Notes under the pieces: generated by a model | Database searches by the model: none | What the model saw: the letters and a program-made list of their open reading frames with translations, nothing else | Told to the model about the DNA's origin: nothing | From: Brevundimonas sp. UBA7506 | GTDB taxonomy: Bacteria; Pseudomonadota; Alphaproteobacteria; Caulobacterales; Caulobacteraceae | Length of the DNA stretch: 64,000 bases | Direction: 5' to 3' | NCBI RefSeq assembly: GCF_002479495.1 | Contig: NZ_DLNQ01000005.1 | Span: 889,113-953,112, forward strand | Position numbers and translations under genes: made by a program | Part shown: positions 52,229 to 61,352 of the stretch, one piece after another | Layout: each line of letters begins with the position of its first letter | Position numbering within the stretch: the first letter of the stretch is position 1

Positions 52229-52597
52229 TTACTTCTTCTTGCCGGCGATCGGCTTGGCCGGGCCCTTGCGGGTGCGGGCGTTGGTGTGCGTGCGCTGACC
52301 GCGGACCGGCAGGCCCTTGCGGTGACGCAGGCCGCGGTAGCAGGCCAGGTCCATCAGGCGCTTGATGTTCATCGAGGTTTCACGGCGCAGGTCGCCCTCG
52401 ACGGTGTGATCCTTGTCGATCGTTTCACGGATCTGCAGGATTTCAGCATCAGTCAGCGAGTTGACGCGGCGAGCAGGCTCAATGCCGACCTTCGCGGTGA
52501 TTTCCTTGGCGGCGTGCGCGCCGATGCCATGGATGTACTGAAGCGCGATTTCGACGCGCTTGTTGGTCGGAATGTTGACGCCAGCGATACGGGCCAC
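52229..52597 (-). CDS. rpsM: 30S ribosomal protein S13
   Basis: S13, 122 residues, has the start [20 protein letters not shown], the helical [12 protein letters not shown] motif and the basic C-terminal [19 protein letters not shown] tail. It is the first gene of the alpha-operon part and is preceded by a good promoter at 52683-52710. Confidence 0.99.
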   Translation of the reverse strand: MARIAGVNIPTNKRVEIALQYIHGIGAHAAKEITAKVGIEPARRVNSLTDAEILQIRETIDKDHTVEGDLRRETSMNIKRLMDLACYRGLRHRKGLPVRGQRTHTNARTRKGPAKPIAGKKK

Positions 52598-52682
52598 GAG
52601 AATCTCCAGATACGCTTAAACAGACGCGGAAACCGCTCCGGTCAACAGACCTGGAACGTGTGCGCCCTTCGCGGAAGCGGCC

Positions 52683-52710
52683 CTTATACAGGGGATTCTC
52701 ATGGCGTCAA
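52683..52710 (-). promoter_or_regulatory. Candidate promoter of rpsM-rpsK-rpoA-rplQ
   Basis: On the minus strand TTGACG (52705-52710) and TATAAG (52683-52688) are spaced by 16 bp. The site overlaps the stop region of the TonB-like gene and lies about 90 bp ahead of rpsM, giving the alpha-operon genes transcription independent of the genes before them. Confidence 0.5.
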
Positions 52711-53459
52711 CGGGCGCGCTCGCCAGCGGCCTCGGCTTCCACCGCAGCCGGGGGAAAGGCCACTGCGATCATCTGCCGGTGCCGACCGCCAAATCGGCCC
52801 AACCGACTGGGCGGCTGATAGCGAAACTCGGCCGCCTTGCGCAAGGCGGCCTGCCCCACGCCCCGGCCGACGGGGTGTTCCTCCCTGACGCGACAGTCCT
52901 CGAGCCGGTCGCGACCCGCTCGGATATAGCACTGCATGATCGCATAGGCGCCGGGAAGCGCAGCCAGAGAACTGGCGGCGACGTCCGTCGTCATGACGGC
53001 GCCCCGCGGGCCGCTGATCAAGACTGGCCCCGCGCCGCGCCCCAGCCCTGAGCCATTCCCGTCGCCTTCCCCCAGACCGCGACCTTCCCCGCTATCGCCC
53101 AGGCCCATGCCCGCGTCGATGGAAGGCGCGACAGCCTGACCGATCTCAAGCGCCGGCAGCGGCGCCAAGGCCTGCGGCGCCGCCAACTCGGCCCGTTCAA
53201 CATCGGGGTCCGGTTGGACGTGAATTCGCGACGGCGTCGCCCTGCCCTCTCCGCCCGCCTCTAGGCCCCTCGCCGTCGACGCCGTGAGGGGACGTCGCAT
53301 CATGAGAACATCAAACACGGGTTGCGCCAGCGGCTCTTCAGCCGCCTCAAGCCGGTTCATGGCGAAAGCGATGATTAGGGCCAGATGCGCAACGCTCACC
53401 AGAGCAACCACGCCCAGACGCCTCTGGTCGCCAGCCCCCCAATTCACGGCAATCGTCAT
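52707..53459 (-). CDS. TonB-like energy transducer homologue in ribosomal cluster (B)
   Basis: A 250-residue TonB-like protein. An N-terminal helix (RLGVVALVSVAHLALIIAF) is followed by a Pro/Gly-rich spacer (GMGLGDSGEGRGLGEGD) and a C-terminal TonB-type domain with QCYIRAGRDRLEDCRVREE and GQAALRKAAEFRYQPP. It resembles protein A encoded just upstream, with the same Cys pair and QAAL...F-[RF]-QPP pattern. The ATG at 53459 has GGAGAGG 5 bp upstream and was preferred over 53477. It is the second of two such genes between adk and rpsM. Confidence 0.82.
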   Translation of the reverse strand: MTIAVNWGAGDQRRLGVVALVSVAHLALIIAFAMNRLEAAEEPLAQPVFDVLMMRRPLTASTARGLEAGGEGRATPSRIHVQPDPDVERAELAAPQALAPLPALEIGQAVAPSIDAGMGLGDSGEGRGLGEGDGNGSGLGRGAGPVLISGPRGAVMTTDVAASSLAALPGAYAIMQCYIRAGRDRLEDCRVREEHPVGRGVGQAALRKAAEFRYQPPSRLGRFGGRHRQMIAVAFPPAAVEAEAAGERAR

Positions 53460-53543
53460 CGGGCCTCTCCGCCGCATTCAAAATAACAACGAGATGCGGC
53501 CATCATGCGCCAGGATGCACGGCGTTCAACCCCTAGCCGACCG

Positions 53544-54260
53544 TCAGGGCCAGATGACCACGACAGGAACCTCCTGATTGTCCACAGGCGCACCGTCGCG
53601 AACCGGCGGCTGAAAGCGAAAATGGACCGATACCGCCAGGGCCGCCTGACCAAAGCCCAAGCCCGGCGGGGCCTCCTCCATGACTCGGCACGCCTCCAGA
53701 CGGGTGTCCAACCGGATACGGCAGGACAGGGATACACGCCCCCCCATGCGTCGTCGAAAGGCCGCTGTCGGATGGACCGCCCGCAGATCGGCCTGGGTCG
53801 GACCGCGCAACAACCTGAAACGGGAGCCCCCTGACACTGGCCCCGCCCCGGAGCCGACACCGACGCCGAACCCGCCCCCCTCGCCGCCTGATCCCTGCCC
53901 AGGCGTCGGGCTGGCTTCAGGCGCGACGCCGATCACCAGCGGCGGCTGAGGCGCGGGCCGAGGCGGCGCAGTCAACTCCGGCGTGCGCTCGGCCTTGCGC
54001 GGCGGCGAATGGGTCCTGGACGCCGCCGCCGGGGCCCCGCCGCCTTCGGCGCGCGCAGGCTTGGGCGGAGGAAGCGGTCGGGGCGGAATTGGCGACGGCC
54101 GGACGAGCTCTACCTCAACCGGCCGCGACACAGGCGTGGGGGCTATGTCGGGCTGAAGGCGCCCGAGCAGGCCGAACAGGACCAGATGCAGAAAACCGAC
54201 ACCCACCGTCACGCTCGCCTTGGCGAGCCTGACGTTTCGAGACGACGGTCTGCTGCTCAT
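53544..54260 (-). CDS. TonB-like energy transducer homologue in ribosomal cluster (A)
   Basis: A 238-residue TonB-like protein: an N-terminal helix (KASVTVGVGFLHLVLFGLLG), a proline-rich spacer (PPRPLPPPKPARAEGGG), a Gly-rich linker and a C-terminal domain with SLSCRIRLDTRLEACRVMEE and GQAALAVSVHFRFQPP. It could energise an outer-membrane receptor in place of, or beside, the TonB at 23230. The ATG at 54260 has AAAGGGGCG upstream. It lies 65 bp after adk and 84 bp before gene B. No role in ribosome synthesis is known for this family. Confidence 0.82.
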   Translation of the reverse strand: MSSRPSSRNVRLAKASVTVGVGFLHLVLFGLLGRLQPDIAPTPVSRPVEVELVRPSPIPPRPLPPPKPARAEGGGAPAAASRTHSPPRKAERTPELTAPPRPAPQPPLVIGVAPEASPTPGQGSGGEGGGFGVGVGSGAGPVSGGSRFRLLRGPTQADLRAVHPTAAFRRRMGGRVSLSCRIRLDTRLEACRVMEEAPPGLGFGQAALAVSVHFRFQPPVRDGAPVDNQEVPVVVIWP

Positions 54261-54325
54261 CTGCGCCCCTTTGAAGCGAATGCCCGAACGCCTAACGCCC
54301 GAACATCGCTTCCGATCAGGGCGTC

Positions 54326-54886
54326 CTAGACCAAAGCGCCGTCGATGGCGGCGGCGACCGTGGCGATATCGCCCATGCCGTCAATCTCGGTCAGCTTGCC
54401 CTGGGCTTCGTAATAGGGAAGCAGCGGCGCGGTCTGGGCGTTGTAGACGGCCAGGCGATCCTTGAAGGTCTCCGGATTGTCGTCCGGACGGCCCTGCTCG
54501 GCGAAACGCTTGCCGATGCGGGCGGTCAGGGCTTCGTCGTCGACCTTCAGGCGAACAACGCGGTCGATCTGAGCGCCCCGCTTGGCCAGCATGGCGTCCA
54601 GGGCCTCGGCCTGGGCGACGTTGCGCGGGAAGCCGTCGAAGATGGCGCCGCCGGCGGCCTCGGCCTCCGGCAGGCGGTCCTCGATCAGGGCGATGACGAT
54701 CTCGTCGGTGACGAGGTCGCCGCGCGCCAGCACGTCCTTGACCTTGAGGCCCAGTTCCGAGCCGGAAGCAATCGCCGCGCGAAGCATGTCGCCGGTCGAG
54801 AGCTGGATCATGCCCCGCTCCTCGACCAGACGCTTGGCTTGCGTGCCCTTGCCGGCCGCGGGCGGCCCGAACAGGATCAGATTCAT
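54326..54886 (-). CDS. adk: Adenylate kinase
   Basis: Adk interconverts ATP plus AMP and two ADP. The 186-residue protein has Walker A GPPAAGKGTQ at 8-17, the AMP-binding FDGFPRNVAQAEAL, and a short LID without zinc Cys (EQGRPDDNPETF). It follows secY by 24 bp in the usual order. Confidence 0.98.
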   Translation of the reverse strand: MNLILFGPPAAGKGTQAKRLVEERGMIQLSTGDMLRAAIASGSELGLKVKDVLARGDLVTDEIVIALIEDRLPEAEAAGGAIFDGFPRNVAQAEALDAMLAKRGAQIDRVVRLKVDDEALTARIGKRFAEQGRPDDNPETFKDRLAVYNAQTAPLLPYYEAQGKLTEIDGMGDIATVAAAIDGALV

Positions 54887-54910
54887 CTTGCGGGCTCCCC
54901 TACCCGACGA

Positions 54911-56290
54911 TCAGCGGCGGGCGGGGGCGGAACCGCCCCGGCCGCCGCGACCACGCAGCTTGGCCTTCTTGATCAGACCCTCGTACTGGTGCGCCAGCAG
55001 TTGGGACTGGATCTGGGCGACAGTGTCCATCGTGACCGAGACGACGATCAAGATAGACGTTCCTCCGAAGTAGAGGCTGTTACCCAGGCTGCTGACCAGG
55101 AACTCAGGCAGCAGGCAGACCGCGGTGATGTAGGCGGCGCCGATCACCGTCAGGCGCGTCAGCACATAGTCCAGGTACTCGGCCGTGCGCTTGCCCGGAC
55201 GGATCCCCGGCAGGAAGCCGCCGTACTTGCGCAGGTTCTCGGCCGTGTCCTCGGGGTTGAAGGTGATCGAGGTGTAGAAGAAGCAGAAGAAGACGATCAG
55301 GACCGCATACAGGATCATGAACAGCGGCTGGCCGTGCGTCAGCTGCGCCGTCACCAGCGGCAGCCAGCTCATCCACTCGGGCAGGTTGGCCTGGGCGGTG
55401 AAGGTGGCGACCGTCGTCGGCAGCATCAGCAGCGACGAGGCGAAGATGGCCGGGATGACGCCGGCGGTGTTAACCTTCAGCGGCAGGAACGAGCGCTCGC
55501 CGCCCGTCATGCGGTTGCCTTCCTGGCGCTTCGGATACTGGATCAGAAGGCGGCGCTGGGCGCGCTCCATGAAGACGATGAAGACGATCGTGGCCACAGC
55601 CAGGATGGCGATGAACAGCAGCACGAAGGCCGACATCTGACCCTGTTGGGCCAGGCCCAGCAGGCGGGCGACGGTGGACGGCAGAACCGCCACGATGCCG
55701 GCGAAGATGATCAGCGAGATGCCGTTGCCGACGCCGCGCGCCGTCACCTGCTCGCCCAGCCACATCAGGAACATGGTGCCGCCGGTCAGGGTGGTGACCG
55801 TCGAGATGATGAAGAACAGGCCGGGCTGGTCGATCAGGCCGGCCTGGGCGTTCAGACCCGCCGCGATGCCGAAGGACTGGGCCAGAGCCAGGAAGACCGT
55901 CAGGTAACGGGTGTACTGGTTCAGCTGCTTGCGGCCGCTTTCGCCGCCTTCCTTCTTCAGCTTCTCCCAGGGCGGGTAAACCGCGCCCATCAGCTGCACG
56001 ATGATCGAGGCCGAGATGTACGGCATCACGTTCAACGCAAAGACGGCCATACGCTCGACCGCGCCGCCCGAGAACATGTTGAACATGTCCAGGATGCCGC
56101 GCTGGCCGTCCGGGTTCTGGAAGAAGGCCAGGAAGGCCTCGGAATTGATGCCGGGAATCGGAACATAGGTGCCGATCCGATAGACCAGCAGTGCGCCCAG
56201 CGTGAACAGCAGGCGTTTGTGCAGCTCGGTCGCTTTCGCGAACGAGCCCATGTTCATATTGGCAGCGAGTTGTTCAGCGGCCGAAGCCAT
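54911..56290 (-). CDS. secY: Preprotein translocase subunit SecY
   Basis: SecY is the channel of the Sec translocon. The 459-residue, ten-helix protein has FNMFSGGAVERMAVFALNVMPYISASI (in parts), the plug region near VYRIGTYVPIPGI, and a basic C-terminal tail. It is preceded by a 147-bp gap with a hairpin and a REP-like palindrome, instead of the usual short spacer after rplO. Confidence 0.99.
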   Translation of the reverse strand: MASAAEQLAANMNMGSFAKATELHKRLLFTLGALLVYRIGTYVPIPGINSEAFLAFFQNPDGQRGILDMFNMFSGGAVERMAVFALNVMPYISASIIVQLMGAVYPPWEKLKKEGGESGRKQLNQYTRYLTVFLALAQSFGIAAGLNAQAGLIDQPGLFFIISTVTTLTGGTMFLMWLGEQVTARGVGNGISLIIFAGIVAVLPSTVARLLGLAQQGQMSAFVLLFIAILAVATIVFIVFMERAQRRLLIQYPKRQEGNRMTGGERSFLPLKVNTAGVIPAIFASSLLMLPTTVATFTAQANLPEWMSWLPLVTAQLTHGQPLFMILYAVLIVFFCFFYTSITFNPEDTAENLRKYGGFLPGIRPGKRTAEYLDYVLTRLTVIGAAYITAVCLLPEFLVSSLGNSLYFGGTSILIVVSVTMDTVAQIQSQLLAHQYEGLIKKAKLRGRGGRGGSAPARR

Positions 56291-56330
56291 CAGGCGGTCC
56301 CCACGACTATGCCCGTCGTCAGATAGGCGG

Positions 56331-56358
56331 AAAGCGGCTCCCTTGCGAGAGCCGCTTT
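56331..56358 (-). promoter_or_regulatory. Hairpin upstream of secY
   Basis: AAAGCGGCTC (56331-56340) pairs perfectly with GAGCCGCTTT (56349-56358) around an 8-nt loop, 41-68 bp before the secY start. No T tract follows on the minus strand; it may stabilise or attenuate the secY-adk message. Confidence 0.45.
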
Positions 56359-56364
56359 CGGAAA

Positions 56365-56430
56365 ATCGTCATCCCGGTGCGGATGATCCCGGCGAACGCC
56401 GCATCAGCGGCGCTAGCACGGGATGACGAT
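56365..56430. repeat. REP-like palindrome, copy 2, between rplO and secY
   Basis: Terminal inverted repeats ATCGTCATCCCGG (56365-56377) and CGGGATGACGAT (56419-56430) flank an imperfect inner palindrome. The ends match copy 1 at 46329-46440, but the insert is shorter (66 bp in total). Confidence 0.7.
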
Positions 56431-56437
56431 ATCGATT

Positions 56438-57031
56438 TTAGGCCTTGGCGGCGGCGCGCTTGGCGCGGGCCGAGACCTTGTTGGCGTCGCCCAGCGGCGC
56501 CTTGGCGGCCGGAGCCTTACCCTTGGCGGCGTTGCGCTTCTCGACGCGGGCAGCGGCCTTGGCTTCAGCGGCGATGCGCTGTTGCTCGACCTTGCCGCCG
56601 GCGGCTTCGATGGCCTTGATCGCGCCCGACGAGGCCGACCAGACGACCAGGTTCAGCTTGGCCTTCAGTTCGCCTTCGCCCAGAACGCGGACGCCGTCCT
56701 TGACGCGACGGATCACGCCGGCGGCCACCAGGGCGGCGCCGTTGATTTCAGCCTTGGCGTCCAGCTTGCCGGCGTCGATGGCTTCTTGCACGCGCCACAG
56801 GTTCACTTCGGCCAGCTTCAGCGCGTTCGGGTTGTTGAAGCCGCGCTTCGGCATACGCATGTACAGCGGCATTTGGCCGCCTTCGAAGCCGCCGATGGCG
56901 ACGCCGGTACGCGACTTCTGACCCTTGACGCCGCGACCGGCGGTCTTGCCCTTGCCCGAACCCGGGCCGCGGCCGACGCGCATGCGCTTCTTGTGTGCGC
57001 CTTCGTTGTCGCGGATTTCGTTCAGTTTCAT
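56438..57031 (-). CDS. rplO: 50S ribosomal protein L15
   Basis: L15, 197 residues; the start is the ATG at 57031 ([17 protein letters not shown]) with AAGGA about 11 bp upstream. [21 protein letters not shown] and [18 protein letters not shown] are family motifs. The C-terminus is an unusually long Ala/Lys-rich tail from about 150. Confidence 0.98.
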   Translation of the reverse strand: MKLNEIRDNEGAHKKRMRVGRGPGSGKGKTAGRGVKGQKSRTGVAIGGFEGGQMPLYMRMPKRGFNNPNALKLAEVNLWRVQEAIDAGKLDAKAEINGAALVAAGVIRRVKDGVRVLGEGELKAKLNLVVWSASSGAIKAIEAAGGKVEQQRIAAEAKAAARVEKRNAAKGKAPAAKAPLGDANKVSARAKRAAAKA

Positions 57032-57101
57032 ATGCCTGATCCTTTCGGGTTCTAGCGCCAGGCCGCAAAGGCGACTCTGACTCGGCGTTGGAAAAATTGA
57101 A

Positions 57102-57184
57102 GGGCCGCTTCTAGGCGGCCCGTCGCAGCATCGCAAGATGCTTCTTCAAAGAGAAACGCCCTCCCCCGGGATCGGGAGAGGGCG
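57102..57184 (-). terminator. Three hairpins between rpmD and rplO
   Basis: On the minus strand three stem-loops follow rpmD: CGCCCTC/GAGGGCG (57157-57163 with 57178-57184), then AGCATC/GATGCT (57127-57132 with 57137-57142) and GGGCCGC/GCGGCCC (57102-57108 with 57115-57121). The first is followed by TTTCTCTTTG and the last by TTCAATTTTTC, so two of them look like intrinsic terminators or attenuators inside the spc operon. Confidence 0.55.
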
Positions 57185-57191
57185 CATCGTC

Positions 57192-57386
57192 TTATTTCTC
57201 GACCACTTCGACCATGTGGGCGACCTTGGCGATCATCCCACGGACCGAGGGGGTGTCTTCCAGCGTCGACTCGCGGCCGATGCGGTTCAGACCCAGGCCC
57301 GACAGGGTGGCGCGCTGATCCGACTTGCGGCGGATCGGGCTGGCCGTCTGGCGAACCGTGACGGTGGCTTTTTCGTTCTTGGCCAT
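57192..57386 (-). CDS. rpmD: 50S ribosomal protein L30
   Basis: L30, 64 residues, [30 protein letters not shown] in pieces, with the family pattern of a two-stranded, two-helix fold. It directly follows rpsE with a 5-bp spacer. Confidence 0.98.
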   Translation of the reverse strand: MAKNEKATVTVRQTASPIRRKSDQRATLSGLGLNRIGRESTLEDTPSVRGMIAKVAHMVEVVEK

Positions 57387-57391
57387 GTCTA

Positions 57392-57997
57392 TCAGCCCTC
57401 GACTGCTTCAGGCGCCGAGGCGCCGTCGTTGCGGCGGCCCATCAGGTCGGCGACCTTCTTGCCACGCTTTGCAGCAACCTGACGCGGCGACGATTGAACC
57501 TTCAGAGCTTCGAAGGTCGCGCGGATCATGTTGTAGGGGTTCGACGAGCCGGTCGACTTGCCCACGACGTCCTGGACGCCGAGGGTTTCGAGGACCGCAC
57601 GCATCGGACCGCCGGCGATGACGCCCGTGCCGGGAGGGGCAGCGCGCATCATGATCTTGCCTGCGCCCCAACGGCCGTTGCCGTCGTGGTGCAGGGTGCG
57701 GTTCTCGCGCAGCGGAACGCGGATCATCGTCTTCTTGGCTTCTTCGGTCGCCTTACGGATGGCTTCCGGCACTTCGCGCGCCTTGCCGTGACCGAAGCCG
57801 ACGCGGCCCTTGCCGTCGCCGACGACCATCAGGGCTGCGAACGAGAAACGACGTCCGCCCTTAACGGTGGCGGCGACGCGGTTGATGTGCACCAGCTTTT
57901 CGACGATGTCCGAATCCGGGCCGTCGACAACAGGAGCGTTGCGGTCGCGGCGGTCGCGGTTCTGACCACCTTGTCCGCGTTGGGGTTCACGAGCCAT
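57392..57997 (-). CDS. rpsE: 30S ribosomal protein S5
   Basis: S5, 201 residues: a basic N-terminus, [20 protein letters not shown] and [26 protein letters not shown] (in parts). Residues involved in spectinomycin binding ([10 protein letters not shown]) look intact. Spacing to rplR is 13 bp. Confidence 0.99.
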   Translation of the reverse strand: MAREPQRGQGGQNRDRRDRNAPVVDGPDSDIVEKLVHINRVAATVKGGRRFSFAALMVVGDGKGRVGFGHGKAREVPEAIRKATEEAKKTMIRVPLRENRTLHHDGNGRWGAGKIMMRAAPPGTGVIAGGPMRAVLETLGVQDVVGKSTGSSNPYNMIRATFEALKVQSSPRQVAAKRGKKVADLMGRRNDGASAPEAVEG

Positions 57998-58010
57998 GCT
58001 TCTCGATCCC

Positions 58011-58367
58011 TTAGAAGTTCAGGCCGGCTTCACGCGCGGCCTCCGCCAGCGCCTTGACGCGGCCGTGATAGATGTAGCCGCCGCGGTCGAAGACGACGTC
58101 GGTGACGCCCTTCTCCTTGGCGCGCTCGGCGATCAGCTTGCCGATCGCAGCAGCTGCGGCGACGTCCGAACCCTTGGAACCCTTGCCGCCTTCCAGCGAC
58201 GAGGCGGCGGCCACCGTGACGCCCTGGGCGTCGTCGATGATTTGAGCCGAGATGTTCTTGTCCGAACGGAAGACCGACAGACGCAGACGACCGTTGGCGA
58301 CAGCCTTGAGGCGACGACGGTTGCGTTCGGCGCGGCGCTTGGCTTGTTGTTGCAGAGAAAGAGCCAT
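58011..58367 (-). CDS. rplR: 50S ribosomal protein L18
   Basis: L18, 118 residues, with [25 protein letters not shown] (partly) and VAAASSLEG; binds 5S rRNA. It follows rplF with a 3-bp spacer. Confidence 0.98.
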   Translation of the reverse strand: MALSLQQQAKRRAERNRRRLKAVANGRLRLSVFRSDKNISAQIIDDAQGVTVAAASSLEGGKGSKGSDVAAAAAIGKLIAERAKEKGVTDVVFDRGGYIYHGRVKALAEAAREAGLNF

Positions 58368-58370
58368 GAC

Positions 58371-58904
58371 TTACTTCTTCTTGCCTTCCTTGCGCCGGAC
58401 GGTCTCGCCCTGATAGCGCACGCCCTTGCCCTTGTAGGGTTCCGGCGGACGCAGCTTGCGGATGACGGCGGCGATTTCACCGACGGCCTGCTTGTCGTTG
58501 CCCGAGATCTTGATCTCGGTCTGCTTCGGCACGACGAAGGTGATGCCGGCCGGCGGCGCGATGTCGACTTCATGCGAGAAGCCGAGCTGCAGCGACAGAG
58601 CCTGGCCCTTCAGCGCAGCGCGGTAACCCACGCCGACCAGTTCCAGGGTCTTTTCGAAGCCCGAGGTCACGCCGGTGACCATGTTGTCGACCAGGGTGCG
58701 CGACAGACCCCACATCGCGCGAGCGCGAGGCGTGTCCGAACGCGGGGTCAGCGACAGTTCGTCGCCTTCCTGCTTGACTTCGATCTCTTCGGCCACGGTC
58801 CAGGAGCGTTCGCCCTTGGGACCCTTGACCGAGACGGTCTGGCCGTTGAGCGTGACAGTCACGCCCTTCGGCACAGCAATGGTTTTCTTGCCAATACGGG
58901 ACAT
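58371..58904 (-). CDS. rplF: 50S ribosomal protein L6
   Basis: L6, 177 residues, starts [15 protein letters not shown] and ends with the conserved [13 protein letters not shown] motif. Spacing to rpsH is 1 bp. Confidence 0.99.
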   Translation of the reverse strand: MSRIGKKTIAVPKGVTVTLNGQTVSVKGPKGERSWTVAEEIEVKQEGDELSLTPRSDTPRARAMWGLSRTLVDNMVTGVTSGFEKTLELVGVGYRAALKGQALSLQLGFSHEVDIAPPAGITFVVPKQTEIKISGNDKQAVGEIAAVIRKLRPPEPYKGKGVRYQGETVRRKEGKKK

Positions 58905-58905
58905 A

Positions 58906-59304
58906 TCAGTAGACCCTGCAGAGGACTTCGCCGCCGACGTTAGCGTCGCGGGCGGCGGCGTCGGACATGACGCCCTTCGAAGTCGAAAGGATCGAGATGC
59001 CGAGGCCGTTCTTGACCGGCTTCAGCTCGTTGATGGCCGAGTAAACGCGGCGGCCGGGCTTCGACACGCGGGCGATCTCAGCGATCACCGGCTGGCCGTC
59101 GAAGTACTTCAGCTCGATCTCGAACTGCGGGAACTCGCCGGGGTTCTGAACCAGCGAATAGCCGCGGATGTAGCCTTCGTCCTGCAGCACGTCGAGGACG
59201 CGCTGGCGCAGACGGGAGGCCGGGGTCAGCACCTTGGAACGCTTGCGGGTCGCCGCGTTCTTGATGCGAGCGATCATGTCGCTCAGGGGATCGTTGATCA
59301 TCAT
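58906..59304 (-). CDS. rpsH: 30S ribosomal protein S8
   Basis: S8, 132 residues, with [19 protein letters not shown] and [14 protein letters not shown]. Two ATG codons start the frame (59304 and 59301); the first has GGGGAG at good spacing. S8 is the usual autoregulator of the spc operon. Confidence 0.99.
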   Translation of the reverse strand: MMINDPLSDMIARIKNAATRKRSKVLTPASRLRQRVLDVLQDEGYIRGYSLVQNPGEFPQFEIELKYFDGQPVIAEIARVSKPGRRVYSAINELKPVKNGLGISILSTSKGVMSDAAARDANVGGEVLCRVY

Positions 59305-59319
59305 ATCTGTTCGCTCCCC

Positions 59320-59625
59320 TTACCAGCTCGACTTCGTCAGGCCGGGGATCTGCCCCAGGTTGCCGAGTTCGCGCAGGGCGATACGGCTCATCTTGAGCTT
59401 ACGGTAGTAAGCCCGCGGGCGACCCGTCACTTCGCAACGGTTGCGAATGCGGCCCGGCGCGGAGTTGCGCGGCAGGGCTGCCAGCTTCAGACGAGCGTCG
59501 AAACGCTCTTCCAGCGGCAGGCTTTCATCGTTGGCGGTCGCCTTCAGGGCGGCGCGCTTTGCGGCATACTTCGCAACCAGAGCCTTGACGGCTTCGTTAC
59601 GGTTTACGGCGCTTTTCTTAGCCAT
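59320..59625 (-). CDS. rpsN: 30S ribosomal protein S14
   Basis: S14, 101 residues, starts at the ATG at 59625 ([13 protein letters not shown]). It is the zinc-free long form: the C-terminal [24 protein letters not shown] has a single Cys. Confidence 0.98.
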   Translation of the reverse strand: MAKKSAVNRNEAVKALVAKYAAKRAALKATANDESLPLEERFDARLKLAALPRNSAPGRIRNRCEVTGRPRAYYRKLKMSRIALRELGNLGQIPGLTKSSW

Positions 59626-59644
59626 TGTTCTCTTCCCTTCCCGC

Positions 59645-60205
59645 TCAGTTCTTGATGAACGGGAACTTGAACTCGGTGAGGAGAGCCTTGGCTTCCTCAT
59701 CGGTCTTGGCCGTGGTGCAGACGACGATGTCCATGCCCCACATCTGATCGATCTGGTCGTAGTTGATCTCAGGGAACACGATGTGTTCCTTCAGACCCGT
59801 GGCGTAGTTGCCGCGACCGTCGAACGAGGTGCCCTTCAGACCACGGAAATCCTTCACGCGCGGCAGCGCGATCGTGATGAAGCGGTCCAGGAACTCGTAC
59901 ATCTGGGCGCCGCGCAGCGTGACCTTGCCGCCGATGACCATGCCTTCGCGCAGCTTGAAGCCGGCGATGGAGTTACGAGCCTTGGTCGGCACAGCCTTCT
60001 GACCGGCGATGGCCGTCAGGTCCTTGAGGGCCGCATTGACCTTCTTGGAGTCTGCGACAGCTTCACCGACACCCATGTTCAGGACGATCTTGTCCAGCTT
60101 GGGGATCTGCATCTCGTTCGTGTAACCGAACTTTTCCTTCAGGGCGGCGCGGATGCGCTCCTGATATTCGGTCTTGAGACGCGGCGTGTACTTGGTGTCA
60201 GCCAT
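59645..60205 (-). CDS. rplE: 50S ribosomal protein L5
   Basis: L5, 186 residues, with [21 protein letters not shown] and [20 protein letters not shown] (partly), binds 5S rRNA. Its start overlaps the rplX stop by 1 bp (TAATG). Confidence 0.99.
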   Translation of the reverse strand: MADTKYTPRLKTEYQERIRAALKEKFGYTNEMQIPKLDKIVLNMGVGEAVADSKKVNAALKDLTAIAGQKAVPTKARNSIAGFKLREGMVIGGKVTLRGAQMYEFLDRFITIALPRVKDFRGLKGTSFDGRGNYATGLKEHIVFPEINYDQIDQMWGMDIVVCTTAKTDEEAKALLTEFKFPFIKN

Positions 60206-60513
60206 TAGATGACGTCTCCCGTGGTCTTGGCGAAGCGAACCTTGGCGTCGCCTTCGACCTTGAAGCCGACGCGGGTCGCCTTGCCGTTGGCGTCGGCGAT
60301 CGCGACGTTCGACAGGTGAAGCGAGGCTTCCTTGTGCTTGATGCCGCCTTGCGGGTCAGCCTGGGTCGGGCGCGTGTGGCGCTGAACCATGTTGACGCCT
60401 TGCACGACGACGCGGTTTTCGGTCGGCAGGACCTTCAGCACCTGGCCGGTGCGTCCCTTGTCCTTGCCGGTCAGGACGACGACCGTGTCGCCCTTCTTGA
60501 TCTTGGCGGCCAT
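60205..60513 (-). CDS. rplX: 50S ribosomal protein L24
   Basis: L24, 102 residues, with [20 protein letters not shown] (KOW motif) and HLSNVAIAD. The stop overlaps the rplE start by 1 bp. Confidence 0.98.
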   Translation of the reverse strand: MAAKIKKGDTVVVLTGKDKGRTGQVLKVLPTENRVVVQGVNMVQRHTRPTQADPQGGIKHKEASLHLSNVAIADANGKATRVGFKVEGDAKVRFAKTTGDVI

Positions 60514-60514
60514 A

Positions 60515-60883
60515 TTACAGGACCTCCGGAGCCAGCGAGATGATCTTCATGTGGTTCTTGGCGCGCAGTTCGCGGGGAACCGGGCCGAAGATCCGCGTGC
60601 CGACAGGCTCGTTCTGCTTGTTGACGATGACGGCGGCCGACTTGTCAAAACGAATAACCGAGCCGTCCTTGCGCTGGATGTCCTTGGCGGTGCGAACGAC
60701 GATGGCGCGAACGACGTCGCCCTTCTTCACGCGGCCGCGCGGGATAGCTTCCTTCACCGAGGCGACAATAGTGTCGCCCACCGAGGCGTAGCGGCGCTTC
60801 GAGCCGCCCAACACCTTGATGCACATGACCCGGCGGGCGCCCGAGTTATCGGCGACCTCCAGGTTAGTTTGCATCTGGATCAT
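60515..60883 (-). CDS. rplN: 50S ribosomal protein L14
   Basis: L14, 122 residues, begins [20 protein letters not shown] and has [20 protein letters not shown]. It lies 1 bp ahead of rplX. Confidence 0.99.
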   Translation of the reverse strand: MIQMQTNLEVADNSGARRVMCIKVLGGSKRRYASVGDTIVASVKEAIPRGRVKKGDVVRAIVVRTAKDIQRKDGSVIRFDKSAAVIVNKQNEPVGTRIFGPVPRELRAKNHMKIISLAPEVL

Positions 60884-60901
60884 GGGATCCGATCCTTTTC
60901 T

Positions 60902-61144
60902 TTAGGAAGCCGAGGCGGGGGAAACGACTTCCCAACGCTTCAGCTTGGACTTGGGGGCGCACTCGACGATGCGCGCGACGTCGCCGACTTTGAGGGCGTT
61001 GCCCTCATCGTGAGCGTGGTACTTTTTGGACAGGCGGACGATCTTCTTCAGGACCGGGTGCAGCAGAGTGCGCTCGACCTTCACGACGACCGTCTTGTCG
61101 CCCTTGTCGGACACGACCACGCCTTCAAGAATACGTTTGGGCAT
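60902..61144 (-). CDS. rpsQ: 30S ribosomal protein S17
   Basis: S17, 80 residues; the ATG at 61144 ([13 protein letters not shown]) is preceded by AAGGAAACACCT. The [23 protein letters not shown] pattern (in parts) is standard. It is 18 bp upstream of rplN. Confidence 0.98.
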   Translation of the reverse strand: MPKRILEGVVVSDKGDKTVVVKVERTLLHPVLKKIVRLSKKYHAHDEGNALKVGDVARIVECAPKSKLKRWEVVSPASAS

Positions 61145-61154
61145 AGGTGTTTCC

Positions 61155-61352
61155 TTAACCCGCCGCGCGGTTCGCACGCAGAAGCGTGGAAATACGGGCG
61201 ATGTCCTTACGCACTTCCGAGACCCGGTGGGTTTTTTCCATCTGGCCGGTGGCGGCCTGGAAGCGCAGGTTGAACTGTTCCTTCTTGAGCTTCAGCAGCT
61301 CGTCGGCCAGTTGGTCGGGGGTTTGAGCCCGCAGATCAGCGATCTTGGTCAT
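61155..61352 (-). CDS. rpmC: 50S ribosomal protein L29
   Basis: L29, 65 residues, starts at the ATG at 61352 ([11 protein letters not shown]) overlapping the rplP TAA by 1 bp. [19 protein letters not shown] is the family motif. Confidence 0.98.
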   Translation of the reverse strand: MTKIADLRAQTPDQLADELLKLKKEQFNLRFQAATGQMEKTHRVSEVRKDIARISTLLRANRAAG

